A DNA stretch of 64,000 nucleotides from Acidobacteriota bacterium. GTDB taxonomy: Bacteria > Acidobacteriota > Vicinamibacteria > Vicinamibacterales > UBA2999. A program made the translations under genes and the position numbers. Shown piece by piece: positions 37,115 through 45,003 of this stretch. The notes below the pieces were generated by a model. That model was given only the letters and a program-made list of their open reading frames with translations, searched no databases and was not told the DNA's origin. The stretch is from assembly GCA_020851565.1 (NCBI GenBank), contig JADZCN010000135.1:1-64000 (forward strand). Direction: 5' to 3'. Within the stretch, counting starts at the first letter, position 1. Every line of letters begins with the position of its first letter.

Positions 37115-40100
37115 ATGACTACCCCGCGCCGCACTCTCATCGCCCTCGTCCTGGCCGTCCTCGCGTTCGGCCCCGCCGTGTTCTCGCAGTCACCCGCGCC
37201 GGCCTCCGCACCCATGCGGGGCTACACGCCCGCGCGGGCCGCCGCCCAGCGCGAGATGGAGCGCGCCTACCAGGCGCTGCCGTCCGCCAGCCGCATCGAA
37301 CAGTGGCACCGGTACTTCACCCAGGTTCCCCACCCCGCGACTTCGCCCCGCACGAAGGAGATCGCCGAGCGCATCGCGCAGGCCTGGCGCGAGCAGGGTC
37401 TGGAGGACGTGAAGATCCATCGCTACGACGTGCTCTCGTCGAACCCGCGCGAGGTGAAGGTGGAGATGGTGGCGCCGCGCCGCTACGTCCCGACGATGCG
37501 CGAAGACGCCTATCCGGAGGATCCGGATACCGCGCGCAAGGACATCAGCTCGGCGTGGCTCTCCTTCTCGGCCAACGGCGACGTGACCGCGCCCGTGGTC
37601 TACGCCAACAGCGGAAACCCCGAGGATTACGACCGCCTGCGCGCCGCCGGCATCGATCCGAAGGGTAAAATCGTCATCGTCCGTTACTCCGTTCCCTACA
37701 GCTATCGCGGCTTCAAGGCGTTGACTGCCCAGCGCGAGGGCGCGGCCGGCCTCATCGTCTACTCGGACCCGATGGAGGATGGGTTCACGAAGGGCGAGGT
37801 GTTTCCGAAAGGTCCGTACGGGCCCGACAGCCACTTCCAGCGTGGCGGCATCGCCTACGACTACATCGTTCCCGGCGATCCGCTCACTCCGGGTTGGGCG
37901 TCGACGCCAGGTGCGCACCGCATCACGAAAGAGGAAGCCGTCTCGGTGCCGACGATCATGGGCGTGCCGCTGTCGTGGCGCGACGCCAAGCCCATCATGG
38001 AGAGCCTGGGTGGCCCACCGGCGCTGAAGGAGTGGCAGGGCGCGATGGGCTTCGAATACCGCCTCGGCGGCGAGGCGCGAGTCCACATGAAGGTCGACAT
38101 GCGTACGGATGTGCAGCCGAACTGGGTGGTCGAGGCGCGCATCAAGGGCAGCGAGCGGCCGGACGAGTGGATCACGCTTGGCAACCACCACGACGCGTGG
38201 GTCTTCGGCGGCGTGGACCCGAGCAGCGGTACGTCCAGTCTCATGGAGACGACGCGGTCGCTCGGCGAGATGCTGAAGAAGGGCCAGCGCCCGAAGCGAA
38301 CGCTCATCTTCTGCGCGTGGGACGGCGAAGAGGTGACGCTCACCGGCTCCACCGAGTGGGGCGAGCACTTCGCGGCGGACCTGCGCAAGAAGCTGGTCGC
38401 GTACCTCAACGTGGACTCGTCGGCCTCCGGCCCGAACTTCGAGGCCAACGCCGTGGGCTCGCTGGCCCCGGTGCTGGTGGACGTGGCGCGCGAGGTGAAG
38501 GACCCGTCCGGCGTCTCCCTCTACGACGCGTGGAAGAAGACCGAGCCACCCGCGCCGGGCCTGGGCGAGGGCTCGCTGCCGGACCAGAAGCTGGTGCAGA
38601 CCCGCATCGGGAGCGGCTCCGACCACACGGTCTTCCTCAACTACCTCTCGCGCCCGGTCGTGGACATGACGTTCAACGGCCCGTACGGCGTGTACCACTC
38701 CGCGTACGACAACCACTACTGGATCTCGAAGATCGGCGACCCGGGCTTCCGCTACCACACGGCGATGGCGCAGTACTGGGGCACGCTCGCGCTCCGGCTG
38801 GCAAACGCCGACGTGCTGCCCTATCAGATGGACGAATACGCCGCCAGCCTCCGGGAATTCGTGCGCGAGCTGGATCGGATTCCCGGCCTGCCGCAGAACC
38901 TCGACACGCAGCCGCTCGTCGAGCGCACCCGCGCGTTGAGGACGACGGCGCGAAAGCTCCACCTGCGGGTGGAGACGGCACTGGCAAAGGGACAGCTCGG
39001 CGCCGAGGCCGCCGATCTCCTGAACCGGGACCTGCTGGACTTCGAGGGGAACTGGGCGCATCCGGCCGGCATCCCGGGCCGCCCCTGGTTCAAGCACCTG
39101 CTCTACGCGCCGCGCTACACCTACGCGGCCATGACGCTGCCGGGCATCACCGAGGCCGCGGAGGCCGGCAACTGGCCGCTCGCGCGTGAGCAGGCCGGGT
39201 TGGTCGAGGCCGCCATCGCGAAGAACGAGGCGCTGCTGGCCGCAGCCGCGGATCGGCTCGCCGCGTCAGCGCCGCCGGCCGACACGCTGGAGTCGCGGCT
39301 GCGCGCCATCCGCGACCGCGTGGACGGCCGCATGGGCGTCTACGTCGAGAACCTGGCCACGCGCGAGCAGGTGGCCATCGACGCCGACAGCGAGTTCGAG
39401 ACGTTCAGCGTGATCAAGGTGCCCATCATGGCCACCGTGCTGGAACAGGTGCGCCAGGGCAAGCTGAAGCTGGATCAACGCCTGCCAATGAAGCTGGACC
39501 AGCGCCGGATTCCCTCGGGCGTGCTCTACGCGCTGGACCCGGGCCTCCAGCCCACGGTGCGGGATCTGCTCACGCTGATGATCATCATCAGCGACAACCA
39601 GGCCACCGACGCGCTGGCGGATCTCGTCGGCCGCGAGAACGTCACCGCGCACATGGCCAGCCTCGGCCTCGCGAACACGCGCATCCGGTTCTCGGACCTC
39701 GACTGGGACCGTCTGTGGCTCTCGGGCCTCGAGCCCGGGTGGGCCGATGCCTCTGGCGACAGGACGATCGGCTTCCCCTTCGACAAGTACCCCGGCGCGC
39801 AGGTGAGCGAGGCGTTCCGTCGCGTCATCGAGGACACGGGGCTCTACTTCGGCCGCAGCACGCCGCGCGACATCGGCCGCCTGTTCGCGATGATGGCGCG
39901 CGGGGAGCTCGTGTCGAAGGACGCCAGCGCGCTGATGATCGACATCCTGAAGAAGCAGCAGGTGAACGACCGGCTGCCACGCTACCTGGGCGACGGCGTC
40001 ACCATCGCGCACAAGACGGGCGACGGCCAGCCCTGGGTGGCCAACGACGCCGGCATCGTCTGGGTGAAGGGCCAGCCCATCGTCATCGTCGTGCTGACGG

Positions 40101-40213
40101 GGCATCACCGTGGCACGAGCGAGGACCTGCGCGTGGCCGAGGGGAAGATTGCCGCGACGGTGGTGAAGCACTACGGCGGCGAGGTGGATCCAGCGGGGCT
40201 GGAGGAGAAGTAG
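37115..40213 (+). CDS. M28 metallopeptidase (PSMA-like) fused to class A beta-lactamase-like serine hydrolase
   Basis: 1032 residues, one uninterrupted frame, signal peptide MTTPRRTLIALVLAVLAFGP. Residues ~30-720 follow human glutamate carboxypeptidase II: a PA domain (~130-300, GKIVIVRYSVPYSYRGFKAL), then the dizinc core with ligands H358 (NHHDAW), D368 (GVDPSSG), E405/E406 (DGEE), D434 (NVDSS) and H534 (DNHYW). The spacings 10, 47, 76 and 176 equal those I recall for GCPII H377, D387, E424/E425, D453 and H553. A helical dimerisation-like region follows. Residues ~725-1020 form a second hydrolase with S765-V-I-K768 (SxxK), S826-D-N828 (SDN) and K967-T-G969 (KTG). An ExxLN omega-loop Glu is not apparent, so penicillinase activity is uncertain. 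Periplasmic; substrate unknown. Confidence 0.93.
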   Translation: MTTPRRTLIALVLAVLAFGPAVFSQSPAPASAPMRGYTPARAAAQREMERAYQALPSASRIEQWHRYFTQVPHPATSPRTKEIAERIAQAWREQGLEDVKIHRYDVLSSNPREVKVEMVAPRRYVPTMREDAYPEDPDTARKDISSAWLSFSANGDVTAPVVYANSGNPEDYDRLRAAGIDPKGKIVIVRYSVPYSYRGFKALTAQREGAAGLIVYSDPMEDGFTKGEVFPKGPYGPDSHFQRGGIAYDYIVPGDPLTPGWASTPGAHRITKEEAVSVPTIMGVPLSWRDAKPIMESLGGPPALKEWQGAMGFEYRLGGEARVHMKVDMRTDVQPNWVVEARIKGSERPDEWITLGNHHDAWVFGGVDPSSGTSSLMETTRSLGEMLKKGQRPKRTLIFCAWDGEEVTLTGSTEWGEHFAADLRKKLVAYLNVDSSASGPNFEANAVGSLAPVLVDVAREVKDPSGVSLYDAWKKTEPPAPGLGEGSLPDQKLVQTRIGSGSDHTVFLNYLSRPVVDMTFNGPYGVYHSAYDNHYWISKIGDPGFRYHTAMAQYWGTLALRLANADVLPYQMDEYAASLREFVRELDRIPGLPQNLDTQPLVERTRALRTTARKLHLRVETALAKGQLGAEAADLLNRDLLDFEGNWAHPAGIPGRPWFKHLLYAPRYTYAAMTLPGITEAAEAGNWPLAREQAGLVEAAIAKNEALLAAAADRLAASAPPADTLESRLRAIRDRVDGRMGVYVENLATREQVAIDADSEFETFSVIKVPIMATVLEQVRQGKLKLDQRLPMKLDQRRIPSGVLYALDPGLQPTVRDLLTLMIIISDNQATDALADLVGRENVTAHMASLGLANTRIRFSDLDWDRLWLSGLEPGWADASGDRTIGFPFDKYPGAQVSEAFRRVIEDTGLYFGRSTPRDIGRLFAMMARGELVSKDASALMIDILKKQQVNDRLPRYLGDGVTIAHKTGDGQPWVANDAGIVWVKGQPIVIVVLTGHHRGTSEDLRVAEGKIAATVVKHYGGEVDPAGLEEK

Positions 40214-40220
40214 GCCTTCT

Positions 40221-43200
40221 TCAGAGCGAACCCCGTCCCGCCACCGCCACCGGCTCGAGGCGCTCATCCGGCGCTTCGGTGGCGGGCTGCGCCAGCGGCT
40301 CGTACTCGCGGCCAGGGGGCAAGGTCTCGACCACGAGGCCGGTGGTGTCCACAAGGTACTCGTAGCCCACGGCCTGCCACCTGCGATCCGGATCGAGCGC
40401 GAGGTAACGCCGCATGCGCCGCTCGCGATCGGCGGCCTCGATCATCCGCAGGTGATAGACGATGAGGTCGGCGAGCACGAAGGAGCCGTCGGGGCCCCGG
40501 CTGTTCTCGGGCGCCCAGTGTCCGTGCAGGGCACGCGACCCGAAGTCGTGATCGGGACGCAGCCGGAACAGGCGCGCGCTGCGCTTGCGTCCCCAGACGC
40601 CGTCCATCCGGTACTGATCCGGCGCGTCCCACATCTCGCGGAACGTGACCGCATAGGCCTGCGGGCCGTCGGAGCCCGCACCCGCGATGATCTGCTCCAT
40701 CCGGTCGCGGAAGCCGCGCTCGAGCCGCTCGTCGGCGTCGAGCGCAATCACCCACTCCGCGCCGTAGCGGCCGGCGGCGTCCACCAGCAGCCGACGGTTC
40801 CTGAGCTCGTTCCACCGGTGCGGCTCGCGCGGCGCGATGCGGATGACCTCGAGCACCGAGGGGTGCGCGGCCACGATGTCGCCCGAGCCGTCAACCGACC
40901 CATCGTCCAACGCGATGATGCCGTCCACTTGAGGCGCGACGTTGGCGAGGAAGCCGGGGAGGTAGCGACGCTCGTTGCGGAAGGGCGTGACGCAAATCAC
41001 CCGTGTACGGCTCGCACCCGGTTTCGGTGAGACCGGGGCTGCTCCCCGGCCTGGGGACGCCACGCGTTCCGATCGCGGGCGGCTGGTGGCCGCGCCCGCG
41101 GCGTAGGCCAGGGCCCCAGGCACGAGCCAGGGCAACCCCCACAGGATAGGGCCCCACTCGCGGACCGGAGTGCTGGCGAGGCTGATCCACAGCGAACGCG
41201 GGACGCGCGTGAGCGAGACACGGGCGACCAGCGCGCGAGCCGGGCCTGGATACAGCGCCTCGCGGGCCCACACCGTCCGGCGGCCGCGGTGGAACTGATC
41301 ACTGAGCAGGCCCGCCAGGGACGTCGGGTTCCGGTGTGCCACCTGCACGTCGCCTCGAAATGCAAAGCGCACGCGTCCCGCGAAGCGCTCCCGCAGTTCC
41401 GTGTCCTCGCCGGTGCGGAGATCGTGGCGGAAGGCACCGAACCTCGCGAAGAGCGCGCGCGCGTAGGACGCGCCGTAGTGTCTTTGCCTGGAGGGCGCCA
41501 CGCCGGGCAGACGATACGAGAGCAGGAGGCAGTGCGCCGCCGCCGAGAACGGATTCCAGCGCGCGTGGTTGACGACCGCGCTCGAGACCGCGTCGGCGCC
41601 GGCGGCATGTGCGGCCAGCCGTCCCGCCGCCCACCCGGGACGCGCCAGGCTGTCTCCGGCGAGGAACCCCACCCAGGGCGCGTCGCTCGCCGCCAGGCCG
41701 ACGTTGCGCGTCCCTCCGGGCATCAGCACTCGCGACACCTGCACCACCGTGACGTCGTGACCGGCGCGTGCGATCCGCTGGTCCAGATCGCCGCCCCCGG
41801 AGCTGACGACCACGACCTCGGGCCGCGGGGTTTGCGCCAGCAGCGAGGCCACGGCCTCAACCGTCTCCGGGCGCCCCCCCACGTCCATCACGACGGCCGC
41901 GAGCGTGGTGTCCGACGGCACCTCCGTGGCTACTTCGGCGGAATCGACCGCGGCCGGCGTGCGACGGTGCGGCGCCATCAGGCCGGCCAGTCGTCCAACG
42001 GCCGTGCGCGCGCGGCGGTAGAAACGGTACCGGGCGGATCCCTGCGGCAGCAGTTGCAGCCGTGCCTTCCACAAGGGCGTCAGCGCACGGCGGAAGAGGA
42101 AGCCGCCGCGAATGTGCGCGAGGGTCGCGCGCAGATCGTCGGCCTCTGCCGTGAGGCGCGCGATAGCGTCGAGCGCGGCCTGGTGCGCGGCCCGTTCGGC
42201 CTCGACGCGCGTGTCGGCGAGGCGCGCGGCCTCATCTGCCGCGTGCCGTTGAGCGGTCACGATACCGCGCAGGTGTTCCACCTCGGCGCTCGAGTCGCGG
42301 CGGCGAGCCTCGGCATCGACCAGGGTACGCGCATACGCTTCGCGCTGCGCGAGCCAGGGCACGGGGAATTCGCGGTGCAGCCAGGCGAGGTAGGCGCCGG
42401 CCGCGGCGTCGGCCTCGTCAAGGGTGGGCGGCGCGGCTGCGTGATCGGCAAGGGCTTCTTCGTAGACCGCGAACACGTGCGGCACCACCCGCTCGAGGGC
42501 GCGCGTCTGGCGCACCAGGGCCGACACCCGGGCGGCGCTTCCCGCGTCGTACGCGTCGATGGCCGGCCCGAACAACTCGGCGCGATGGGCATCGCGCAAC
42601 ACCTGCATCCCGAAATTGGCGGCGCCCAGGTGGTCCAGGTTGTCCGGAGTGACCATCGGCCCCAGGCCCTCGGCATCGCAGAGTACGACGGCACAGCCGA
42701 CGGCCATGGCCTCGAGGGCCGACCGCCCCCGCGCGAAAACGAGATCGTACGTGCCCAGCGCCTCCTCGGGACGATCCAGGGGGCGGCCGGAACCCCAGCC
42801 GGCGACATCGACCTGGATACCTCGCGAGGCGCACACATGCCGAAGCGTCTCCACCCACCCCCCCTCGACCGCCTGGTTGCTGAAGACGAGCGCGCGCCGA
42901 GGGTGGGCCGGCAGCGGATCCCGCGGCGCGAATCGCCGCGTGTCCACGAAGTTCGGGATCGTGCGCACCCGTCCGGGTGGCACGGCGTGCTCGGCGACGA
43001 GCCGCTCGCGCGTGGCGCCGCTGACAGCGACATACCGACGGATGGCCGGATGGCGCAGCGGCGCCTCTTCCCACGGCAGCCAGCCGTGGCAGAAGAACAC
43101 CGTCGGCGTGTGTGGAAACCGCGCCAGCGCGGCCATGGCCGGCAGGTGGTGCTGCGCGTGAATCACCTGGGGCGGGTCGGCCAGCCGCGCGAGGTCGTCG

Positions 43201-43421
43201 ATGACGGGCAGCGCGTGACGGCGGATGGCGTCGGCCAGGGGCCCAAGCCGCGCCGAGTACAGCACCGGGAAGTGGCCGTGGTCCCGCAGCCAACAAGCGA
43301 CGTCCAGCAGATAGAGCTCGCTGCCGCCCCGGGTTTCGAGCGCCGTATTGGTGAGAAGGACGCGGAGCCGACGGCCAGAGGCGGGTGAAGGGCTGGGAAC
43401 GAGAGACACCGGAGAAGACAC
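40221..43421 (-). CDS. Three-domain glycosyltransferase (GT4-like + two GT2-like)
   Basis: 1066 residues from a GTG at 43421 that shares a base with the TAG of the upstream phosphatase gene (TAGTG), suggesting coupled translation. Residues ~15-350 are GT4-like: VLLTNTALETRGGSELYL at the start, HAQHHLPAM, VSGATRERLVAEH, and the donor-site stretch RSALEAMAVGCAVVLCDAEG. A coiled coil spans ~374-434. A GT2-like domain (~505-740) has GGTRNVGLAASDAPWVGFL with an atypical metal site (AGDSLA instead of DxD). A second GT2 domain (~805-1060) opens VICVTPFRNERRYL, has IIALDDGSVDGS and a clean DAD in IALDADERLE. It could add two or three sugars in one pathway, for example surface polysaccharide. No signal peptide. 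Confidence 0.87.
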   Translation of the reverse strand: MSSPVSLVPSPSPASGRRLRVLLTNTALETRGGSELYLLDVACWLRDHGHFPVLYSARLGPLADAIRRHALPVIDDLARLADPPQVIHAQHHLPAMAALARFPHTPTVFFCHGWLPWEEAPLRHPAIRRYVAVSGATRERLVAEHAVPPGRVRTIPNFVDTRRFAPRDPLPAHPRRALVFSNQAVEGGWVETLRHVCASRGIQVDVAGWGSGRPLDRPEEALGTYDLVFARGRSALEAMAVGCAVVLCDAEGLGPMVTPDNLDHLGAANFGMQVLRDAHRAELFGPAIDAYDAGSAARVSALVRQTRALERVVPHVFAVYEEALADHAAAPPTLDEADAAAGAYLAWLHREFPVPWLAQREAYARTLVDAEARRRDSSAEVEHLRGIVTAQRHAADEAARLADTRVEAERAAHQAALDAIARLTAEADDLRATLAHIRGGFLFRRALTPLWKARLQLLPQGSARYRFYRRARTAVGRLAGLMAPHRRTPAAVDSAEVATEVPSDTTLAAVVMDVGGRPETVEAVASLLAQTPRPEVVVVSSGGGDLDQRIARAGHDVTVVQVSRVLMPGGTRNVGLAASDAPWVGFLAGDSLARPGWAAGRLAAHAAGADAVSSAVVNHARWNPFSAAAHCLLLSYRLPGVAPSRQRHYGASYARALFARFGAFRHDLRTGEDTELRERFAGRVRFAFRGDVQVAHRNPTSLAGLLSDQFHRGRRTVWAREALYPGPARALVARVSLTRVPRSLWISLASTPVREWGPILWGLPWLVPGALAYAAGAATSRPRSERVASPGRGAAPVSPKPGASRTRVICVTPFRNERRYLPGFLANVAPQVDGIIALDDGSVDGSGDIVAAHPSVLEVIRIAPREPHRWNELRNRRLLVDAAGRYGAEWVIALDADERLERGFRDRMEQIIAGAGSDGPQAYAVTFREMWDAPDQYRMDGVWGRKRSARLFRLRPDHDFGSRALHGHWAPENSRGPDGSFVLADLIVYHLRMIEAADRERRMRRYLALDPDRRWQAVGYEYLVDTTGLVVETLPPGREYEPLAQPATEAPDERLEPVAVAGRGSL

Positions 43422-44005
43422 TACATGCCCAGCGGCAGACCTGGCAAATGCTCCGGGCGCAGTACGTACCGCCACCCGGGCTGCCAGGCGAACGGGACCG
43501 TGAGGGCTTCGGCCAGCGGGACACCGGACAGGAGATGATCCAGCGCGTAGTGCGTGGCTCGGTGACCGATGAGGAGCACCCACCCGCCTGGCCACGCCTT
43601 GCGCAGGTCGTCCAGGCAGGCGGCGACGCGCGCGGTGGCCTGGGTGTAGCTCTCCCCGCCCGGGAACGGCGTGTCGATGGCGGCCAGGCGGCATGGATCG
43701 ATCTCGCCCGCCGGCCTTCGCGTCAGCTCGCCGTAGTCGCACTCGCGCAGCCGACGGTCCCGCACGATAGGCACACCGTTGCCGAAGGCGATCTCCGCCG
43801 TGCGCCAGGCGCGCTGCAGGTCGGACGTCAGCACAAGGGATGGCGGATCGTCCCGGTATCGCGCGCCCATTTCCAACGCCTGTCGTTCCCCGAGCGGAGA
43901 GAGCGCCACGTCGTAGTGCCCCGACGCCAGGCCCGCGTCGTTGTCGAGCGACGTCGCGTGGGTTTCGTAGACCAGTCGCCGCGCGTCAGGCGGGTGTGCC
44001 GGCAT
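43421..44005 (-). CDS. Histidine phosphatase family protein
   Basis: 194 residues from the ATG at 44005, overlapping the sigma factor 3' end by 20 bases. The fold is phosphoglycerate mutase-like: the phosphorylated His is H16 in YETHATSLDNDAG, where the usual RHG is replaced by THA; the other pocket residues are the Arg in TSDLQRAWRTAE, Glu in RECDYGEL, and the second His in LLIGHRATHYAL. THxT-type members of this superfamily exist, so activity is possible, but the missing Arg of RHG may change specificity. Its position between a SigJ-like sigma factor and a glycosyltransferase is unusual; sugar-phosphate hydrolysis would fit but is inference. Confidence 0.85.
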   Translation of the reverse strand: MPAHPPDARRLVYETHATSLDNDAGLASGHYDVALSPLGERQALEMGARYRDDPPSLVLTSDLQRAWRTAEIAFGNGVPIVRDRRLRECDYGELTRRPAGEIDPCRLAAIDTPFPGGESYTQATARVAACLDDLRKAWPGGWVLLIGHRATHYALDHLLSGVPLAEALTVPFAWQPGWRYVLRPEHLPGLPLGM

Positions 44006-44960
44006 AGGTGTATCCACGCGTGCGGACAGGCAGCCCGAGCTCCGCCCCAACTTCGTCGAGCAGTTCCGGGCAGAAGCAGTAGAGGCGCTGCGACTGCACG
44101 AGCCCGTCGGTGACGGTGGCATCCACCACCCACGCGATGGCCTCTGCTCCTGCGTCGTCCTGCTGCATCACGACAACCACCGGCCGTCCGCACGCCTGAG
44201 TCACGAGCCCTCGCGTTGGCAGCGGGTCCGCCAGCCACTCGGCCAGCGAATTCTGCGTCATCACCTCAGCCCCAGCCTCGTCGGCGACGCCGACGATCTC
44301 GTTGACGATATCGCCGTGGAAGAGGGCGACGAGGGCCTCCACGTCGCGGCGGTTGAAGGCATCCACGTAGCGCTCGAGAACGTGCACCGGGTCGCCTGGA
44401 TGGTCCGACGCCCCGGGGCCTGGCGGTGCCAGTGCCATCGGGGCCATCGCGCCCTCCTTCATGGCCAGCGTCTCCCGCGCACGAAATCTCAGGGCCTTTA
44501 CCGCCCCGAGGCTCAGGCCGAGCATCGCCGCCACATCTGCGTGCGTGAACCCGAAGGCCTCCGTCAGCAGGAACACCACGCGCTGCCTGGGCGGAAGAGA
44601 GTCCACCACCAGCCTCAGCGCATCACGGGTCTCGAGGGGATCGGGTTCCGGTGTCGCGCCAGCGGCAGGCGCCGCCTCATCCAGTTCCGTTGTCGCCCGA
44701 TCCCGGCGCCACCGGTCGATCCACCCGTTCGAGGCAATGCGGAACAGGTAGGCGCGCGGCTCGACCGGCTGCCAGGCGAACGACAGTCGGGCAAACGCCT
44801 TCAGCAGGGTGTCCTGCACCAGGTCCTCGGCGTCCCAGGGATTGCCTGTGAGCTTCCGGCAGAAGCGCCAGAGGGCCTGGCGATGGGGAAACACGAGCTC
44901 GTCGAACTGCTGTCGGAGGGCACGGGACGGCTCGCCCAGCGCCTGGAGATCGGTGGTCAT
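43986..44960 (-). CDS. ECF sigma factor, SigJ/ECF41-like with C-terminal SnoaL domain
   Basis: 324 residues. Sigma region 2 (~22-90) reads ALWRFCRKLTGNPWDAEDL, then VQDTLLKAFARL and YLFRIASNGWIDRWRR; region 4 (~118-172) reads LPPRQRVVFLLTEAFGFTHA and DVAAMLGLSLGAVKALRFRA. Residues ~195-310 add an NTF2/SnoaL domain (VHVLERYVDAFNRRDVEAL, LFHGDIVNEIVG), which in ECF41/SigJ proteins modulates the sigma factor in place of a separate anti-sigma factor. I use the ATG at 44960; a GTG nine bases upstream is possible. A candidate ECF-type promoter lies directly before it, consistent with autoregulation. It overlaps the phosphatase gene. Confidence 0.92.
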   Translation of the reverse strand: MTTDLQALGEPSRALRQQFDELVFPHRQALWRFCRKLTGNPWDAEDLVQDTLLKAFARLSFAWQPVEPRAYLFRIASNGWIDRWRRDRATTELDEAAPAAGATPEPDPLETRDALRLVVDSLPPRQRVVFLLTEAFGFTHADVAAMLGLSLGAVKALRFRARETLAMKEGAMAPMALAPPGPGASDHPGDPVHVLERYVDAFNRRDVEALVALFHGDIVNEIVGVADEAGAEVMTQNSLAEWLADPLPTRGLVTQACGRPVVVVMQQDDAGAEAIAWVVDATVTDGLVQSQRLYCFCPELLDEVGAELGLPVRTRGYTYAGTPA

Positions 44961-44969
44961 ACCCTGCAC

Positions 44970-44995
44970 GACGGAGGAGGACCGGAAAAGGTTAC
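44970..44995 (-). promoter_or_regulatory. Candidate ECF-type promoter of the SigJ-like gene
   Basis: On the minus strand GTAACC (44995-44990) and CGTC (44973-44970) are separated by exactly 16 bases, the spacing of ECF promoters; ECF41 targets are reported to use a TGTCACA-like -35 with CGTC at -10. A start of transcription six to eight bases on would leave almost no leader before the ATG at 44960. The same stretch contains GGACCG/CGGTCC (44979-45000), which could also form a hairpin ending the ADOP transcript. Confidence 0.4.
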
Positions 44996-45003
44996 GGTCC
45001 CCG

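Noticed and set aside
41021-41070. GC-rich imperfect stem-loop in the glycosyltransferase linker as a third copy of the dispersed palindrome
   Set aside because: CCGGGG/CCCCGG stem is present but the sequence does not match the CGCCGGGACT family.
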